From the NCBI RefSeq assembly GCF_011752995.1, contig NZ_VWWL01000009.1, positions 124,001-188,000 of the forward strand: a DNA stretch of 64,000 nucleotides, given 5' to 3'. Source of the stretch: Burkholderia sp. Ax-1724 (GTDB lineage: Bacteria > Pseudomonadota > Gammaproteobacteria > Burkholderiales > Burkholderiaceae). The translations under genes were made by a program, and so were the position numbers. Positions 7,887-16,383 of the stretch are shown piece after piece. Below the pieces are notes generated by a model. That model ran no database searches and had not been told where the DNA came from. It was given only the letters and a program-made list of their open reading frames with translations. Position 1 is the first letter of the stretch. Each line of letters opens with the position of its first letter.

Positions 7887-9476
7887 TCAATGCGCTCCCG
7901 CCGCACCCGGCCCGCCGCCGCCTTTCACCGGCCGCGTGATCCAGATCAGTGGAATGATCAGCACGAAAATAATCGCCGAGATAAGGAAGATGTCGTTCAG
8001 GCCCATCATCGCCGCCTGCGTGTTGACCGTGAAATCGAACAGCGCATTCGCCGACTGCGCGTTCAGATGCAGCAGCGCTTGCGTCGTGTCGATCTGCTGC
8101 GCGAACACGGGGTTGCCGATCGACGCCTGCTCCGTGAGCCGCACATGATGGAGCACCGTGCGGTTGTTCCAGGCCGTGCCCGCGAGCGACGTGCCCACCG
8201 CGCCGCAAAACACGCGCACGAAATTCGACAGACCCGCCGCCGCCGGAATCCGGCTCGGCGGCTGGCCCGACAGGATGATCGCCGTGAGCGGCACGAAGAA
8301 CATCGCCATCGGAATGCCTTGCAGCAGCGTCGGCAGCACGAGATGCCACGTGTCGATTTCGATCACGTATTTCGAGCGCATGTAGAACACGATTGCGAAG
8401 CCGACGAACGCGAGCGTCGAGATCACGCGCGCGTCCGAGCGCGGCAGCACGCGGCCCATGACCGGCGCGAGAATCACCGCGAACACGCCGAGCGGCGCGG
8501 TGACGAGGCCGGCGTCGACCGAGCGGTAGTTCAGATACTCCTGCATCCATTGCGGCAGCAGCACGAGATTGCCGAAGAACACGCCGTACGCGACTGAAAT
8601 CGCGATCGTGCCGCCGAGAAAATTGCGCTGCCGGAACAGCCGCAGATCGACGATCGGGTTCTCCTCGGTCAACTCCCACACAAGGAAAAACGCGAAGCTG
8701 ATCAGCGCGACGAGGCCGAGCGTCGCGATCACCGGCGACGAGAACCAGTCGAGGTCCTTGCCCTTGTCGAGCATGATCTGCAGCGACGCGACCCACGTAA
8801 TCAGGAGGCCGAGGCCGATCACGTCGATCGGCGGCTTGCGCGTGGGCGATTCGCGGGTGCGGTAGATCATCCACGTGACGCCGCCCGCGAACAGGCCGAC
8901 CGGAATGTTGATGTAGAAGATCCACGACCAGCTGTAGCTATCCGTGATCCAGCCGCCGAGCGCCGGGCCCGCGATCGGGCCGACGGTCGCGGTCATCGCC
9001 CACAGCGCGAGCGCGGTCGAGGCTTTCTCCTTCGGATACGAGCCGAGCAGGATCGCCTGCGAGAGCGGAATCAGCGGACCGGCCACCGCGCCCTGGAAAA
9101 TCCGCGCGATCAGCAGGACCGGCAGTGTCGGTGCGATGCCGCACAGCCACGAGGCGAGCGTGAACGCGAGGATCGCGCCGACGAACAGCTTGACCTGGCC
9201 GATGCGCTGCGTGAGCCAGCCGGTCAGCGGAATCGACACGGCATTGGCGGCCGCGAATACGGTGATGACCCACGTGCCTTCGTCGACCGAGACGCCGAGA
9301 TTGCCTGAAATCGTCGGGATCGCGACGTTCGCGATCGAGGTGTCGAGCACGTTCATGAACGTGGCGAGGGCGACCGCGAAGGTCGCCAGCACGAGTTTGC
9401 CGCCTTCGAGGGGCGGCGGCGGTGCGGGAGGCGGTGGAGGCGGCGCGGAAGCGGGCGCGTCGTTGGGCTGGGTCAA
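7887..9476 (-). CDS. DHA2-family MFS multidrug efflux transporter (EmrB/QacA type)
   Basis: 529 residues with fourteen predicted membrane segments. It has the DHA2 signature set: an early FMNVLDTSIANVAIPTISG helix, WVITVFAAANAVSIPLTGWL, the GAVAGPLIPLSQAILL motif C-like helix, and IAGPALGGWI. The start is a TTG at 9476 chosen because GGAG lies seven bases before it; the first 25 residues are cytosolic and proline-rich. Members export drugs, dyes or aromatic compounds with protons, usually with an EmrA membrane-fusion partner and an outer-membrane channel. Neither partner gene is adjacent here. Confidence 0.9.
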   Translation of the reverse strand: MTQPNDAPASAPPPPPPAPPPPLEGGKLVLATFAVALATFMNVLDTSIANVAIPTISGNLGVSVDEGTWVITVFAAANAVSIPLTGWLTQRIGQVKLFVGAILAFTLASWLCGIAPTLPVLLIARIFQGAVAGPLIPLSQAILLGSYPKEKASTALALWAMTATVGPIAGPALGGWITDSYSWSWIFYINIPVGLFAGGVTWMIYRTRESPTRKPPIDVIGLGLLITWVASLQIMLDKGKDLDWFSSPVIATLGLVALISFAFFLVWELTEENPIVDLRLFRQRNFLGGTIAISVAYGVFFGNLVLLPQWMQEYLNYRSVDAGLVTAPLGVFAVILAPVMGRVLPRSDARVISTLAFVGFAIVFYMRSKYVIEIDTWHLVLPTLLQGIPMAMFFVPLTAIILSGQPPSRIPAAAGLSNFVRVFCGAVGTSLAGTAWNNRTVLHHVRLTEQASIGNPVFAQQIDTTQALLHLNAQSANALFDFTVNTQAAMMGLNDIFLISAIIFVLIIPLIWITRPVKGGGGPGAAGAH

Positions 9477-10140
9477 GCGGTTTCTCCGGATACGGTGCGG
9501 CCAGTGAGGCGGACGGACCGCGTCTGCGCGTTGCGCCGATGATGTGCCGCGCGAGAGTGGGCGGCGGGTCCGTCGGGTACTCGTCGGAGCATACCTGTAT
9601 TCGGGTTGAGGCGTCGGCGAGGCGGGCGGTGCAGGGCTGACCGGCGAGACCGGCCCATGGTGGCGAGTGTCGTTGCCTCGGGGCGACGGAGCGATTCACT
9701 GTCGGGAATGCCTTTCTCCAGAAATTTCAGGATTTCTCACAATCCCGACCATGGAAGGATCGTTGTCGCGGGCATGGATGTGCTGCGCAGGTCATGCGGC
9801 GAAAAGTCAAACAGGATGGCGTCTTTGACGGGTTTCAGGGAGCGCCGACCCGGTTTGCACGGCAGAGAGCTTGGGCTGGTTTGCAGAATCGTGTCGTTGC
9901 TTTTCCGTGAGAAGTTGGGAACGATCACACGCCATGCATCCGCAAGCCTGGCCTATCCGGCCCCGGGTGCGCCGCTCGGGGTTGCCGCCGTGGGAGCGGC
10001 GCGAAGAACCACGCGCTGAATAGCAGGGGAACCGGCGGTGTCATGGCCGAAGGTACGCCAGGAAAACGTCAGGTGTACGGATGGAGTTTTTTGCCGGCTA
10101 CATCGCCGAATAACGCGGACGGAAAGGAGACTATGAGGTT
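9477..10140. other. Gene-free stretch before the effector gene
   Basis: About 660 bases between the divergent DHA2 gene and the VRR-NUC effector gene. Open frames here look like random high-GC frames: Arg-rich, with no family pattern. I looked for a VgrG, PAAR or adaptor remnant before the effector and found none. A short frame from 10043 runs into the effector start and stops at 10156. A GGAAAGGAG site at about 10120-10128 is closer to an out-of-frame ATG at 10133 (a 7-codon frame) than to the effector ATG at 10141. Confidence 0.5.
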
Positions 10141-11418
10141 ATGGCAGCACAGATGATTCCCGTTGACACAACGGTGACCATTCGGGAGGACATACCCAAA
10201 TACGTCCGTCTTCCGCATCAGGCGATGGGTTACCTCGAAGAAAAAATCCGCTCGGCGATGTGGTGGCCCGAGGTACTGCGGGTGCAGAGACCGGATGGGC
10301 TCGTGGGAACGAGCCTGCTCAAGCAGATTGCAATGAGCGCGGCGATTCGCGCGGATGAAAGGAAGCATGAGTTCTGCTGGCGGTATAAGGCTGAGGTGTC
10401 GTTTGATATGCGGCCTTGGCAAACAAGCAGACGTGCAAAAGCGCCAATTCCTTTTCTGAGCAAGACCGACGGCGACACCCCCGGGCGCCGCCACAGCCAG
10501 AACCCGTTTCCTCTGCCCGGCAGCCTTGCGGGCGAAGTCCGCCGCCCGGATGTGGTGATCGTCGAGAACGAGGGCAACCGGTGGCCAGGGCGCGGAGCAG
10601 TCGATCACGACGGGATGGCGCAGTGGCCGAACCTGCTGAGGCTCGTCGAGGTCAAGTTTCCGGGAGACACCTGGGGAAAGGGACAGGAAGAAGACTATGT
10701 AGGGATAGCCGGCGATAACCACCACATGACTGTGCTGAAGGTCTCGGGCGGTGAGGAGCATGCGAAAGAGCTGGTCGAGGCGGCCATTGCCGCCGGATTC
10801 CTCGGCAAGGTCGCCGGCAGGCTGCTGCTGCGCGCCCGGCTCCGCTCGAAGATACCCGTCCCGCAAGCCGCATGGTTCGAGCCGTGGAGCGCGCTGGAGG
10901 GCGCAGCCGGTTCGGCCGCGAGCGGTGTGGCGGCGCTGTGGGATACGGCGGCACAAGGGGTCCGCGAGCTTTCTGCCGACACCCAGGTCTGGCTGCGTCA
11001 GAGCGCGCAGTGGCTGTTCGAGCAGGGCCGGTGGATAACGGAAGCGAGTGCCGCTGGCCATGACCATGAATGGCACTACCTCGACGACACAAACCAGGCC
11101 GTGTCGCGCTACACCGCTGCTGAACTCAAGGCCGCATGGCAGCAGATCAGACAGCAGACCGACCTGACCGTCCAGCAACTGCGGCAGATCGACTGGGGAC
11201 AGGTGTGCATCACCATGTCCGGGGGGATGGCCGTGGTTGTCCTCGTCATCGATGGGGTTCTCGTTCCCGTCGTGCTGACGCAGGCTCTGGTCGGCGCGCT
11301 GGCCGCGCTGGTGGCGATCACCGCGACAGCGGGCGACGCGGCGCTGATGGCGGCACTGACCAGCCCACCCAATTTTTCTTTTACTTCAAATGGATCACAT
11401 GATGAATTCTTCCCATAA
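10141..11418 (+). CDS. VRR-NUC domain nuclease, putative type VI secretion effector (TseV-like)
   Basis: 425 residues. The middle holds a VRR-NUC (PD-(D/E)xK superfamily) nuclease core: RRPDVVIVE (about 133-141), the catalytic EVK in LRLVEVKFPGD (about 169-171), then a QEEDY helix (about 181-185). TseV effectors of this family are DNA nucleases delivered by type VI secretion. The C-terminus differs from a plain nuclease: residues about 363-407 are strongly hydrophobic and could form one or two membrane helices. The downstream gene is a DUF3396 (TsiV-type) immunity protein whose frame overlaps this one. No VgrG or chaperone is present, and only a PAAR fragment follows. The nuclease motif is seen; delivery by T6SS is inferred from the immunity partner. 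Confidence 0.85.
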   Translation: MAAQMIPVDTTVTIREDIPKYVRLPHQAMGYLEEKIRSAMWWPEVLRVQRPDGLVGTSLLKQIAMSAAIRADERKHEFCWRYKAEVSFDMRPWQTSRRAKAPIPFLSKTDGDTPGRRHSQNPFPLPGSLAGEVRRPDVVIVENEGNRWPGRGAVDHDGMAQWPNLLRLVEVKFPGDTWGKGQEEDYVGIAGDNHHMTVLKVSGGEEHAKELVEAAIAAGFLGKVAGRLLLRARLRSKIPVPQAAWFEPWSALEGAAGSAASGVAALWDTAAQGVRELSADTQVWLRQSAQWLFEQGRWITEASAAGHDHEWHYLDDTNQAVSRYTAAELKAAWQQIRQQTDLTVQQLRQIDWGQVCITMSGGMAVVVLVIDGVLVPVVLTQALVGALAALVAITATAGDAALMAALTSPPNFSFTSNGSHDEFFP

Positions 11419-12562
11419 AAAAACGGTGCTGACACCGGCGGAAGCCTTCAGCCGCTATGGCGAGGAACTATGTCAGCACGACAACCGGGGCGGCGGGCTG
11501 GTGATCTTCCCCGGCGTGATCGGCACGGTGTTCTTTGAACGCGGCTCGAAGCCCGATGTACGCCAGGGACTGTTCGCCTGCTTCGACCGTTTCGAACAAC
11601 TGTTTGGTCACTACCTGAAAGGCGGCAGGAATGGCGATGACGGCCGCTTCAGCCGGAAGACACCACGCGGGGTCGAGGCGATCCGCCGGGCAATTCTGGA
11701 AGTCCCGCCAGAGGTCAAGCTGGAAGTCGTACGCTCCAGCGCGATCGATGAGGATAGCGCTGCGGCCTATCAGATCGAGACGCTGACCGATGTAGCGGTA
11801 GCCGAGGACTATACCGATCCGTCAGGATTTTCCGTGAAGAAAGGGCAGGACTGTGGTTTGTCCTACCTGAAATTCTGGATGCCGATGGATTTCGTGAACA
11901 CGCCCGAAGGTGTCTGGAGCTACGAAGCGTTCCTGCGCTTTGTCTGCGAACAGCTTCCGGTGCGGGGCGGCTACGGCGGTCTGTCGTCCATCCTGCCATA
12001 CAGTTTCCACGAGTACATGCCGCAGGAATGGGCGCTCGCGCAGCGGTTCAGCGGGCTGGAAATCGACAGCTATGCCTTTCTACAAAAGCAGGAATACGAC
12101 ACCATGTCGTACGAGGGTCAATCGACCGACCACATGACGGCGATTTATGAAGATATTCGTCCCGGCGCCAAAGTCGGGCATTACGGCTTCATCAAGGGCG
12201 TGAACTGGTACACCCTTATCGGCGACCTGTTTGTCGACCGCCTCGGCGGGGAAGCCGCCGTGCGAGCCCAACTGGCACGGCCTGACATTGGCATCGAGCG
12301 GGTCGGCCACTGCCTGCTGATCCGCGCGGGCGACTTCCCCCGCCTCGGCGCGCCTGAGGAGGGACTTCCCGAACCCTACGTGTTCGTCAATCGCGTGCTA
12401 CGCGTGCTGCGTAATCCCGCGCCTCCCTCGCTGCACACCAACGTGCCGGGCGCCGACCATGCCGACCCCGACGGCACCCGGCGATGGGAAGCCCGCTTTG
12501 ATCTGCCCGGTGCGCCTCCCTTGCCGCGCACGCCTGAAATCGTCCCGCCGAAGAGAAACTGA
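11390..12562 (+). CDS. DUF3396 type VI immunity protein (TsiV-like)
   Basis: About 390 residues of the DUF3396/TsiV family, which neutralises VRR-NUC effectors. Family marks are an early GGLVIFPGVIGTVFFERGSKP, a LSYLKFWMPMDFV segment, and the late GHYGFIKGVNWYTLIGDLFVDRLGG block. No signal peptide is visible, so it should act in the cytoplasm, where the DNA-attacking toxin would work. Its start codons (ATG at 11390, 11399 or 11402) all lie inside the end of the effector frame, an overlap of up to 29 bases that suggests translational coupling. Which ATG is used cannot be decided; the last two lack a clear ribosome site. Confidence 0.9.
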   Translation: MDHMMNSSHKKTVLTPAEAFSRYGEELCQHDNRGGGLVIFPGVIGTVFFERGSKPDVRQGLFACFDRFEQLFGHYLKGGRNGDDGRFSRKTPRGVEAIRRAILEVPPEVKLEVVRSSAIDEDSAAAYQIETLTDVAVAEDYTDPSGFSVKKGQDCGLSYLKFWMPMDFVNTPEGVWSYEAFLRFVCEQLPVRGGYGGLSSILPYSFHEYMPQEWALAQRFSGLEIDSYAFLQKQEYDTMSYEGQSTDHMTAIYEDIRPGAKVGHYGFIKGVNWYTLIGDLFVDRLGGEAAVRAQLARPDIGIERVGHCLLIRAGDFPRLGAPEEGLPEPYVFVNRVLRVLRNPAPPSLHTNVPGADHADPDGTRRWEARFDLPGAPPLPRTPEIVPPKRN

Positions 12563-12589
12563 CCCAGCAAACTGATCCAGGACAACGAC

Positions 12590-12664
12590 ATGGATTTTAT
12601 TCGGCTCGGCGACACCACCGACCACGGCGGCAAGGTCGCCATCGTGTCGAATCCAGCCATGTGA
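12590..12664 (+). pseudogene. PAAR-domain gene remnant (24 codons)
   Basis: An ATG with AGGA about ten bases before it opens a frame of 24 codons that reads FIRLGDTTDHGGKV near its start, the exact beginning of PAAR/DUF4150-type spike-tip proteins, and then stops at TGA (12662-12664). Complete PAAR proteins are about 90 residues or more. The neighbouring frames downstream show no continuation, so the gene is cut rather than merely frameshifted. It begins 27 bases after the immunity gene and would have been the spike tip that carries the effector. Too short for routine gene finders. Confidence 0.75.
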
Positions 12665-12818
12665 GTCTCACTCCGCCCCGAACACGAAAAAGTCCGCCTT
12701 CCCAGCACAAACCCACCCCACAGCGTATGCTCGCGCCTGAGGCCCCACGCGTCGTCTTCGCGTTCAGCAGCAGGGCCGCGCAACCCACCACGAATCCAAC
12801 GCTAGAAAGGACCCCCCC

Positions 12819-13490
12819 ATGAACTGGGAACAATTCGAACATGGCTGGCGGCGCGCGCCGGTGAATGCGCCCGCAACGAGTCTCGTCGTGCTGATGCACG
12901 GTGTCGGCAGCAATGCGCGCGACCTGATGCCACTTGCCGATATCTGGAGCGAGAGCCTGCCCAAGGCGGCGTTCGTGTCGCTCGACGGCACCGAGCCGTT
13001 CGATGGTGGCTTCGGCGGCCGTCAGTGGTTCAGCCTGCGCGACGTCAGCGAGGCGAACCGCGCGGCGCGCGTCGCCGCCGCGTATCCGGCGCTGCGGCGC
13101 GTGCTCGACGCCGAACTCGCGCGCTGCCAGCTGTCTTTCGAAAAACTCGCGCTCGTCGGCTTTTCGCAAGGCTCCATCATGGCGCTGCATCATGTCGCGG
13201 AAAATCCGCAGGGCGCCGCGGCGGTCGTCGCCTATTCGGGGCGGCTCGCCTCTGCCATCACCGCGCATAACGACACACCGCGCGCCACGCCGCTCACGCT
13301 GATCCACGGCGAGGACGACAACGTGATCCCGGTGCGCGAACTCGAGCACGCCGCCGCCGCGTTCAGCGCGGCTGGTTATCCGGTCGATGCCTATGCGCTG
13401 CCCGGCGTCGGCCACACGATCACCGGCGAAGGCGTCGCGCTCGGCGGCGCGGCGCTGCAGCGCGCGCTCGATGCTGTGTCGCGCAATTGA
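12819..13490 (+). CDS. Serine esterase, phospholipase/carboxylesterase family
   Basis: 223 residues, compact alpha/beta-hydrolase of the carboxylesterase/phospholipase (YpfH-like) family. The oxyanion region VVLMHGVGSNARDL, the nucleophile GFSQGS (Ser about 111), the acid in HGEDDNVIP, and the His in GVGHTITGEG form a complete triad. AAGGA precedes the ATG. No signal peptide, so cytoplasmic. Family members hydrolyse short-chain esters or lysophospholipids; the natural substrate is not known. It stands alone between the type VI remnant and the mreB paralogue. Confidence 0.9.
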   Translation: MNWEQFEHGWRRAPVNAPATSLVVLMHGVGSNARDLMPLADIWSESLPKAAFVSLDGTEPFDGGFGGRQWFSLRDVSEANRAARVAAAYPALRRVLDAELARCQLSFEKLALVGFSQGSIMALHHVAENPQGAAAVVAYSGRLASAITAHNDTPRATPLTLIHGEDDNVIPVRELEHAAAAFSAAGYPVDAYALPGVGHTITGEGVALGGAALQRALDAVSRN

Positions 13491-13677
13491 CACAGCGCTG
13501 ATCGAAAGTGTCTCTAAAGGTTTCGATCCGCTTGCCGTTACAGGCTTAATGGATCGAGAATCATCTTCACCGCGCGCAAGCGCAACGCCCAGCCGGGCGT
13601 GGCGCGCGGTTCGGAGCACCGGGGGCGCATTCCAGACCCGCCTGAGACGGTGGATCACGACATATCAGAGCCTGCCT

Positions 13678-14730
13678 ATGGCCACATCGACGCCGCATTA
13701 CCCGCTTTTCGAGCGACTGTTCCGTCACTCCGTGGCGGTAGACCTCGGCACAGCCAATACGCTCATCTATACCGACGACGGCGGCATCGTGGTGAACCAG
13801 CCGTCCGTGGTCTGCTTCGAGAAAGAGCCGGCGACCGGACCGAAGCGCATCGCAGCGGTCGGCACCGAGGCGCGTCAGCTGCTCGGCCGCGCACCGCTCA
13901 ATCTCGAAGCGGTGCGGCCGATGCGCCACGGCGTAATCGCCAATTTCTCGGCCGCCGAACAGATGATCCGGCAATTCGTCGACATGGCGCGTCCGCGCTC
14001 GCTGTTCAGCCGGCGCGCCGCGTTCACGGTGTGCGTGCCCGAAGGGGCGACCCAGGTCGAGCGGCGCGCGATCCGCGAGGCCGCCGAGGCGGCCGGCGCG
14101 TGGAAGGTCAGCCTGATCGGCGAATCGCTCGCGTCGGCGCTCGGCGCGGGCTTGCCGGTGAGCGAGGCGATCGGCTCGATGGTCGTCGACATCGGCGGCG
14201 GCACGACCGAAGTCGGCGTGATCGCGCTCGGCGGCGCCGCGTATAGCGGCTCGGTGCGCGTCGGCGGCGACAATTTCGACGCGGCCATCGTAAGCTACGT
14301 GCGCAATCTCTACGGCGTGCTGCTCGGCGAGCAGACGGCCGAGCACGTGAAGAAGAGCATCGGCTCGGCCGTGCACGACGTGCCGCTCGAACAGATGAGC
14401 GCGACCGGCCGCAGCGTCGACGACGGCTTGCCGCGCACGGTACAACTGAGCAACCGCGATGTCGCCGAGGCGATCGAGGGGCCGCTGCGTCAGGTGATCG
14501 GCGCGGTGAAACGCGCGCTTGAACTGGCGCCGGCCGAACTGGTCACCGATATCGCGCACAACGGCATCGTGCTGACCGGTGGCGGCGCGCTGCTCGGCAA
14601 CCTCGGACAACGCCTCACCGATGAAATCGGGCTGGACGTGTATGTCGCCGACGAACCGCTGACCTGCGCGGTGCGCGGCGCAGCGGCGGCCGCCGCGACG
14701 GGCCTGCTTGACGAAGCCGGGTTCGAGTGA
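13678..14730 (+). CDS. mreB: MreB-family rod-shape protein (paralogue)
   Basis: 350 residues of the bacterial actin MreB. It has phosphate-1 AVDLGTANTLIY, phosphate-2 VVDIGGGTTEVGVI and the adenosine motif GIVLTGGGALLGNL. MreB filaments organise peptidoglycan synthesis along the side wall beneath the inner membrane. The ATG at 13678 gives a protein of family length; the frame is open upstream but that part is not MreB-like. The gene is solitary: mreC, mreD, mrdA and mrdB, which normally follow mreB, are absent here, so this is likely a second copy. The start of the protein (TPHYPLFERLFRHSVAVDLG) lacks the classic amphipathic helix of the main MreB (FGFLRGMF type). Confidence 0.9.
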   Translation: MATSTPHYPLFERLFRHSVAVDLGTANTLIYTDDGGIVVNQPSVVCFEKEPATGPKRIAAVGTEARQLLGRAPLNLEAVRPMRHGVIANFSAAEQMIRQFVDMARPRSLFSRRAAFTVCVPEGATQVERRAIREAAEAAGAWKVSLIGESLASALGAGLPVSEAIGSMVVDIGGGTTEVGVIALGGAAYSGSVRVGGDNFDAAIVSYVRNLYGVLLGEQTAEHVKKSIGSAVHDVPLEQMSATGRSVDDGLPRTVQLSNRDVAEAIEGPLRQVIGAVKRALELAPAELVTDIAHNGIVLTGGGALLGNLGQRLTDEIGLDVYVADEPLTCAVRGAAAAAATGLLDEAGFE

Positions 14731-14968
14731 GCGGGGCGGGGCTCGTGCGTGTTTGTTGGTGCGTTCGCGTTAGCACCCTTGCGCAATGACGTGCCGGTGA
14801 GCAGGTCGATGAGCCAGCCCATGCGGGCTGATTGAGGCGTTCGACAGCGCTTATGTGACAATACGTCCCACGTCCCACTTTCAGGGATGCCAACGCGCTT
14901 CTTTTTCCAACGTTTTTTTTGCCGGCGCCACCGAATCCGCGTAGCGTCGCGCCGTCAGTGAACCACTC

Positions 14969-15847
14969 GTGAATCAATCCGTTTCCGCTTCGTCTGCCTC
15001 GTCCACTTCCTCCGCCTCGCCCTCGTCATCCTTTATCGAATTGCAGAACGGTTTGCGCATGCCCTATGTCGAAGCGGGCGAGGGCGAACTGCTGCTGTTC
15101 GTGCACGGCTCGCTATGCGATTACCGGTACTGGCAGCCGCAGCTTGCGGGTCTGTCGAAGCGCTATCGCTGTGTCGCGGTGAGCCTCACGCATTACTGGC
15201 CGGTGACCGACAGCGGCCAGGACCTGCCGTTCAGCTGGAGCGGACACGCGGACGAAGTCGCGGAATTCATCGAGCGTTTCGGCGCGGGACCGGCGCACGT
15301 GGTCGGGCATTCGCGTGGCGGCTGTGTGGCGTTCCATTTCGCGCGGCGTCACCCCGAGCGCGTGCGCACGCTGACGCTCGCCGATCCGGGCGGGCCATTG
15401 CAGATCGCCGGCCGTCCGCCCGCGCGTCTGCCGGAAACGGTCAACGCGTTGCGCGCGAAAGCGGCGCAGCTGATCGAAACGGGCGAGGTGGAAGCGGGCC
15501 TGCAACTGTTCGTCGATTCGGTGAGCCGCCCCGGTTTCTGGGACATGAGCACGCCGGGCTTTCGCCGCATGGCGACCGATAATGCGCATACGCTCGCGCG
15601 GCAATTCCGTGATCCGCTGCCTACGTACGTGCCCGAGGAAGCGGCCGAGGTGCGCTGCCCGGTGCTGTTGATCGATGGCGAGAAGAGCCCCGACATGTTC
15701 CGGCGCACCGTGACCGCATTGCAGGGATGGTTGCCCGATGCGCGTCGCGAGACGGTGCGCGGCGCGTCGCACGGCATGAATCTCGCGCATCCGTCGGCGT
15801 TTAACCGCTATGTCGACGAATTCGTCGAGGCGATGAGCGTGCGCTGA
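14969..15847 (+). CDS. Alpha/beta-hydrolase fold protein
   Basis: 292 residues, alpha/beta hydrolase. FVHGSLCDYRYW (oxyanion loop), nucleophile elbow VGHSRGG, an acid after LIDGEKS, and a C-terminal GASHGMNLAHP histidine. The GTG at 14969 adds a Ser-rich, disordered head of about 20 residues before the catalytic domain; an in-frame ATG at 15059 would start within the first strand and is less likely. Family members include esterases, haloperoxidases and C-C hydrolases; nothing selects one. Stand-alone gene. Confidence 0.82.
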   Translation: MNQSVSASSASSTSSASPSSSFIELQNGLRMPYVEAGEGELLLFVHGSLCDYRYWQPQLAGLSKRYRCVAVSLTHYWPVTDSGQDLPFSWSGHADEVAEFIERFGAGPAHVVGHSRGGCVAFHFARRHPERVRTLTLADPGGPLQIAGRPPARLPETVNALRAKAAQLIETGEVEAGLQLFVDSVSRPGFWDMSTPGFRRMATDNAHTLARQFRDPLPTYVPEEAAEVRCPVLLIDGEKSPDMFRRTVTALQGWLPDARRETVRGASHGMNLAHPSAFNRYVDEFVEAMSVR

Positions 15848-15926
15848 AGATGCGGTTGCAGTGAGAACATCACGGGCGATCGGTGGGCGTGCGCTTCACC
15901 GATTGCCCGCGAGACGCATGACGTCT

Positions 15927-16328
15927 TTATGCTTTGCGATGCGCATCCTTGTCGAGCGCACGTTCGGCTGCTTCGCCGACGAGCCCGTGATAGTACAGAT
16001 GCACGCCGATCGCGAGCGAGTCGTTGCGAATTTCATGGAACACCTTCCATGCTTTGGCCGGGTCCTTGAACAGCAGATAGTGCGCTTCCTGTGCGATGAG
16101 GTCCGCGACTTCATGCAGGCCGTGGCCGTGCAATACGTCCACGAGGGTGTCGAGACTGCGATGCGTGCGCGCGTCGGTGCGCGGATAGAGCATGTGCAGT
16201 ACGGCGACGTCCTGCGTCTTCAGCGCCGCCGACAACGCGACGACGATGTCCTGGTGATTGAGCGCGGTAACGGTGCTGTCTTCGGTATGGATGTGGTCCG
16301 GGAACAGCGTTTCGAGCGATGCGTTCAT
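15927..16328 (-). CDS. Hypothetical protein, 133 residues
   Basis: Minus-strand frame with a strong AGGAAGGA ribosome site 6-13 bases before the ATG, which is the main reason to accept it. The product looks cytosolic and helical, rich in His and Asp (ALNHQDIVVALSAAL, HMLYPRTDARTHRSLDTL, HEVADLIAQEAHYL), with no Cys, signal peptide or membrane segment. I do not recognise a family. It is divergent from gltA, and a rho-independent terminator on the same (minus) strand lies just upstream of it (16361-16382). Confidence 0.7.
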   Translation of the reverse strand: MNASLETLFPDHIHTEDSTVTALNHQDIVVALSAALKTQDVAVLHMLYPRTDARTHRSLDTLVDVLHGHGLHEVADLIAQEAHYLLFKDPAKAWKVFHEIRNDSLAIGVHLYYHGLVGEAAERALDKDAHRKA

Positions 16329-16355
16329 CGTGTCCTTCCTGTTTTTCTATCTGTT

Positions 16356-16383
16356 CAAAAAGCCCGCATCGGATAGCGGGCCG
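16356..16383 (-). terminator. Rho-independent terminator on the minus strand
   Basis: Read on the minus strand, a GCCCGC/GCGGGC stem (16362-16367 with 16376-16381, 8-base loop) is followed by TTTTTG. It ends a minus-strand transcript that must come from the 16.4-16.75 kb gap, where no protein gene is seen, and it lies about 35 bases before the start codon of the 133-residue protein. So either a short RNA or a leader RNA that ends early is made here. Confidence 0.6.

Noticed and set aside
9606..10019. 137-codon frame before the effector, possible VgrG or adaptor remnant
   Set aside because: Arg/Gly-rich with no VgrG, DUF4123 or PAAR pattern in any frame.
10043..12664. Prophage or integrative island around the type VI genes
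   Set aside because: No integrase, tRNA, attachment repeats or phage genes seen.
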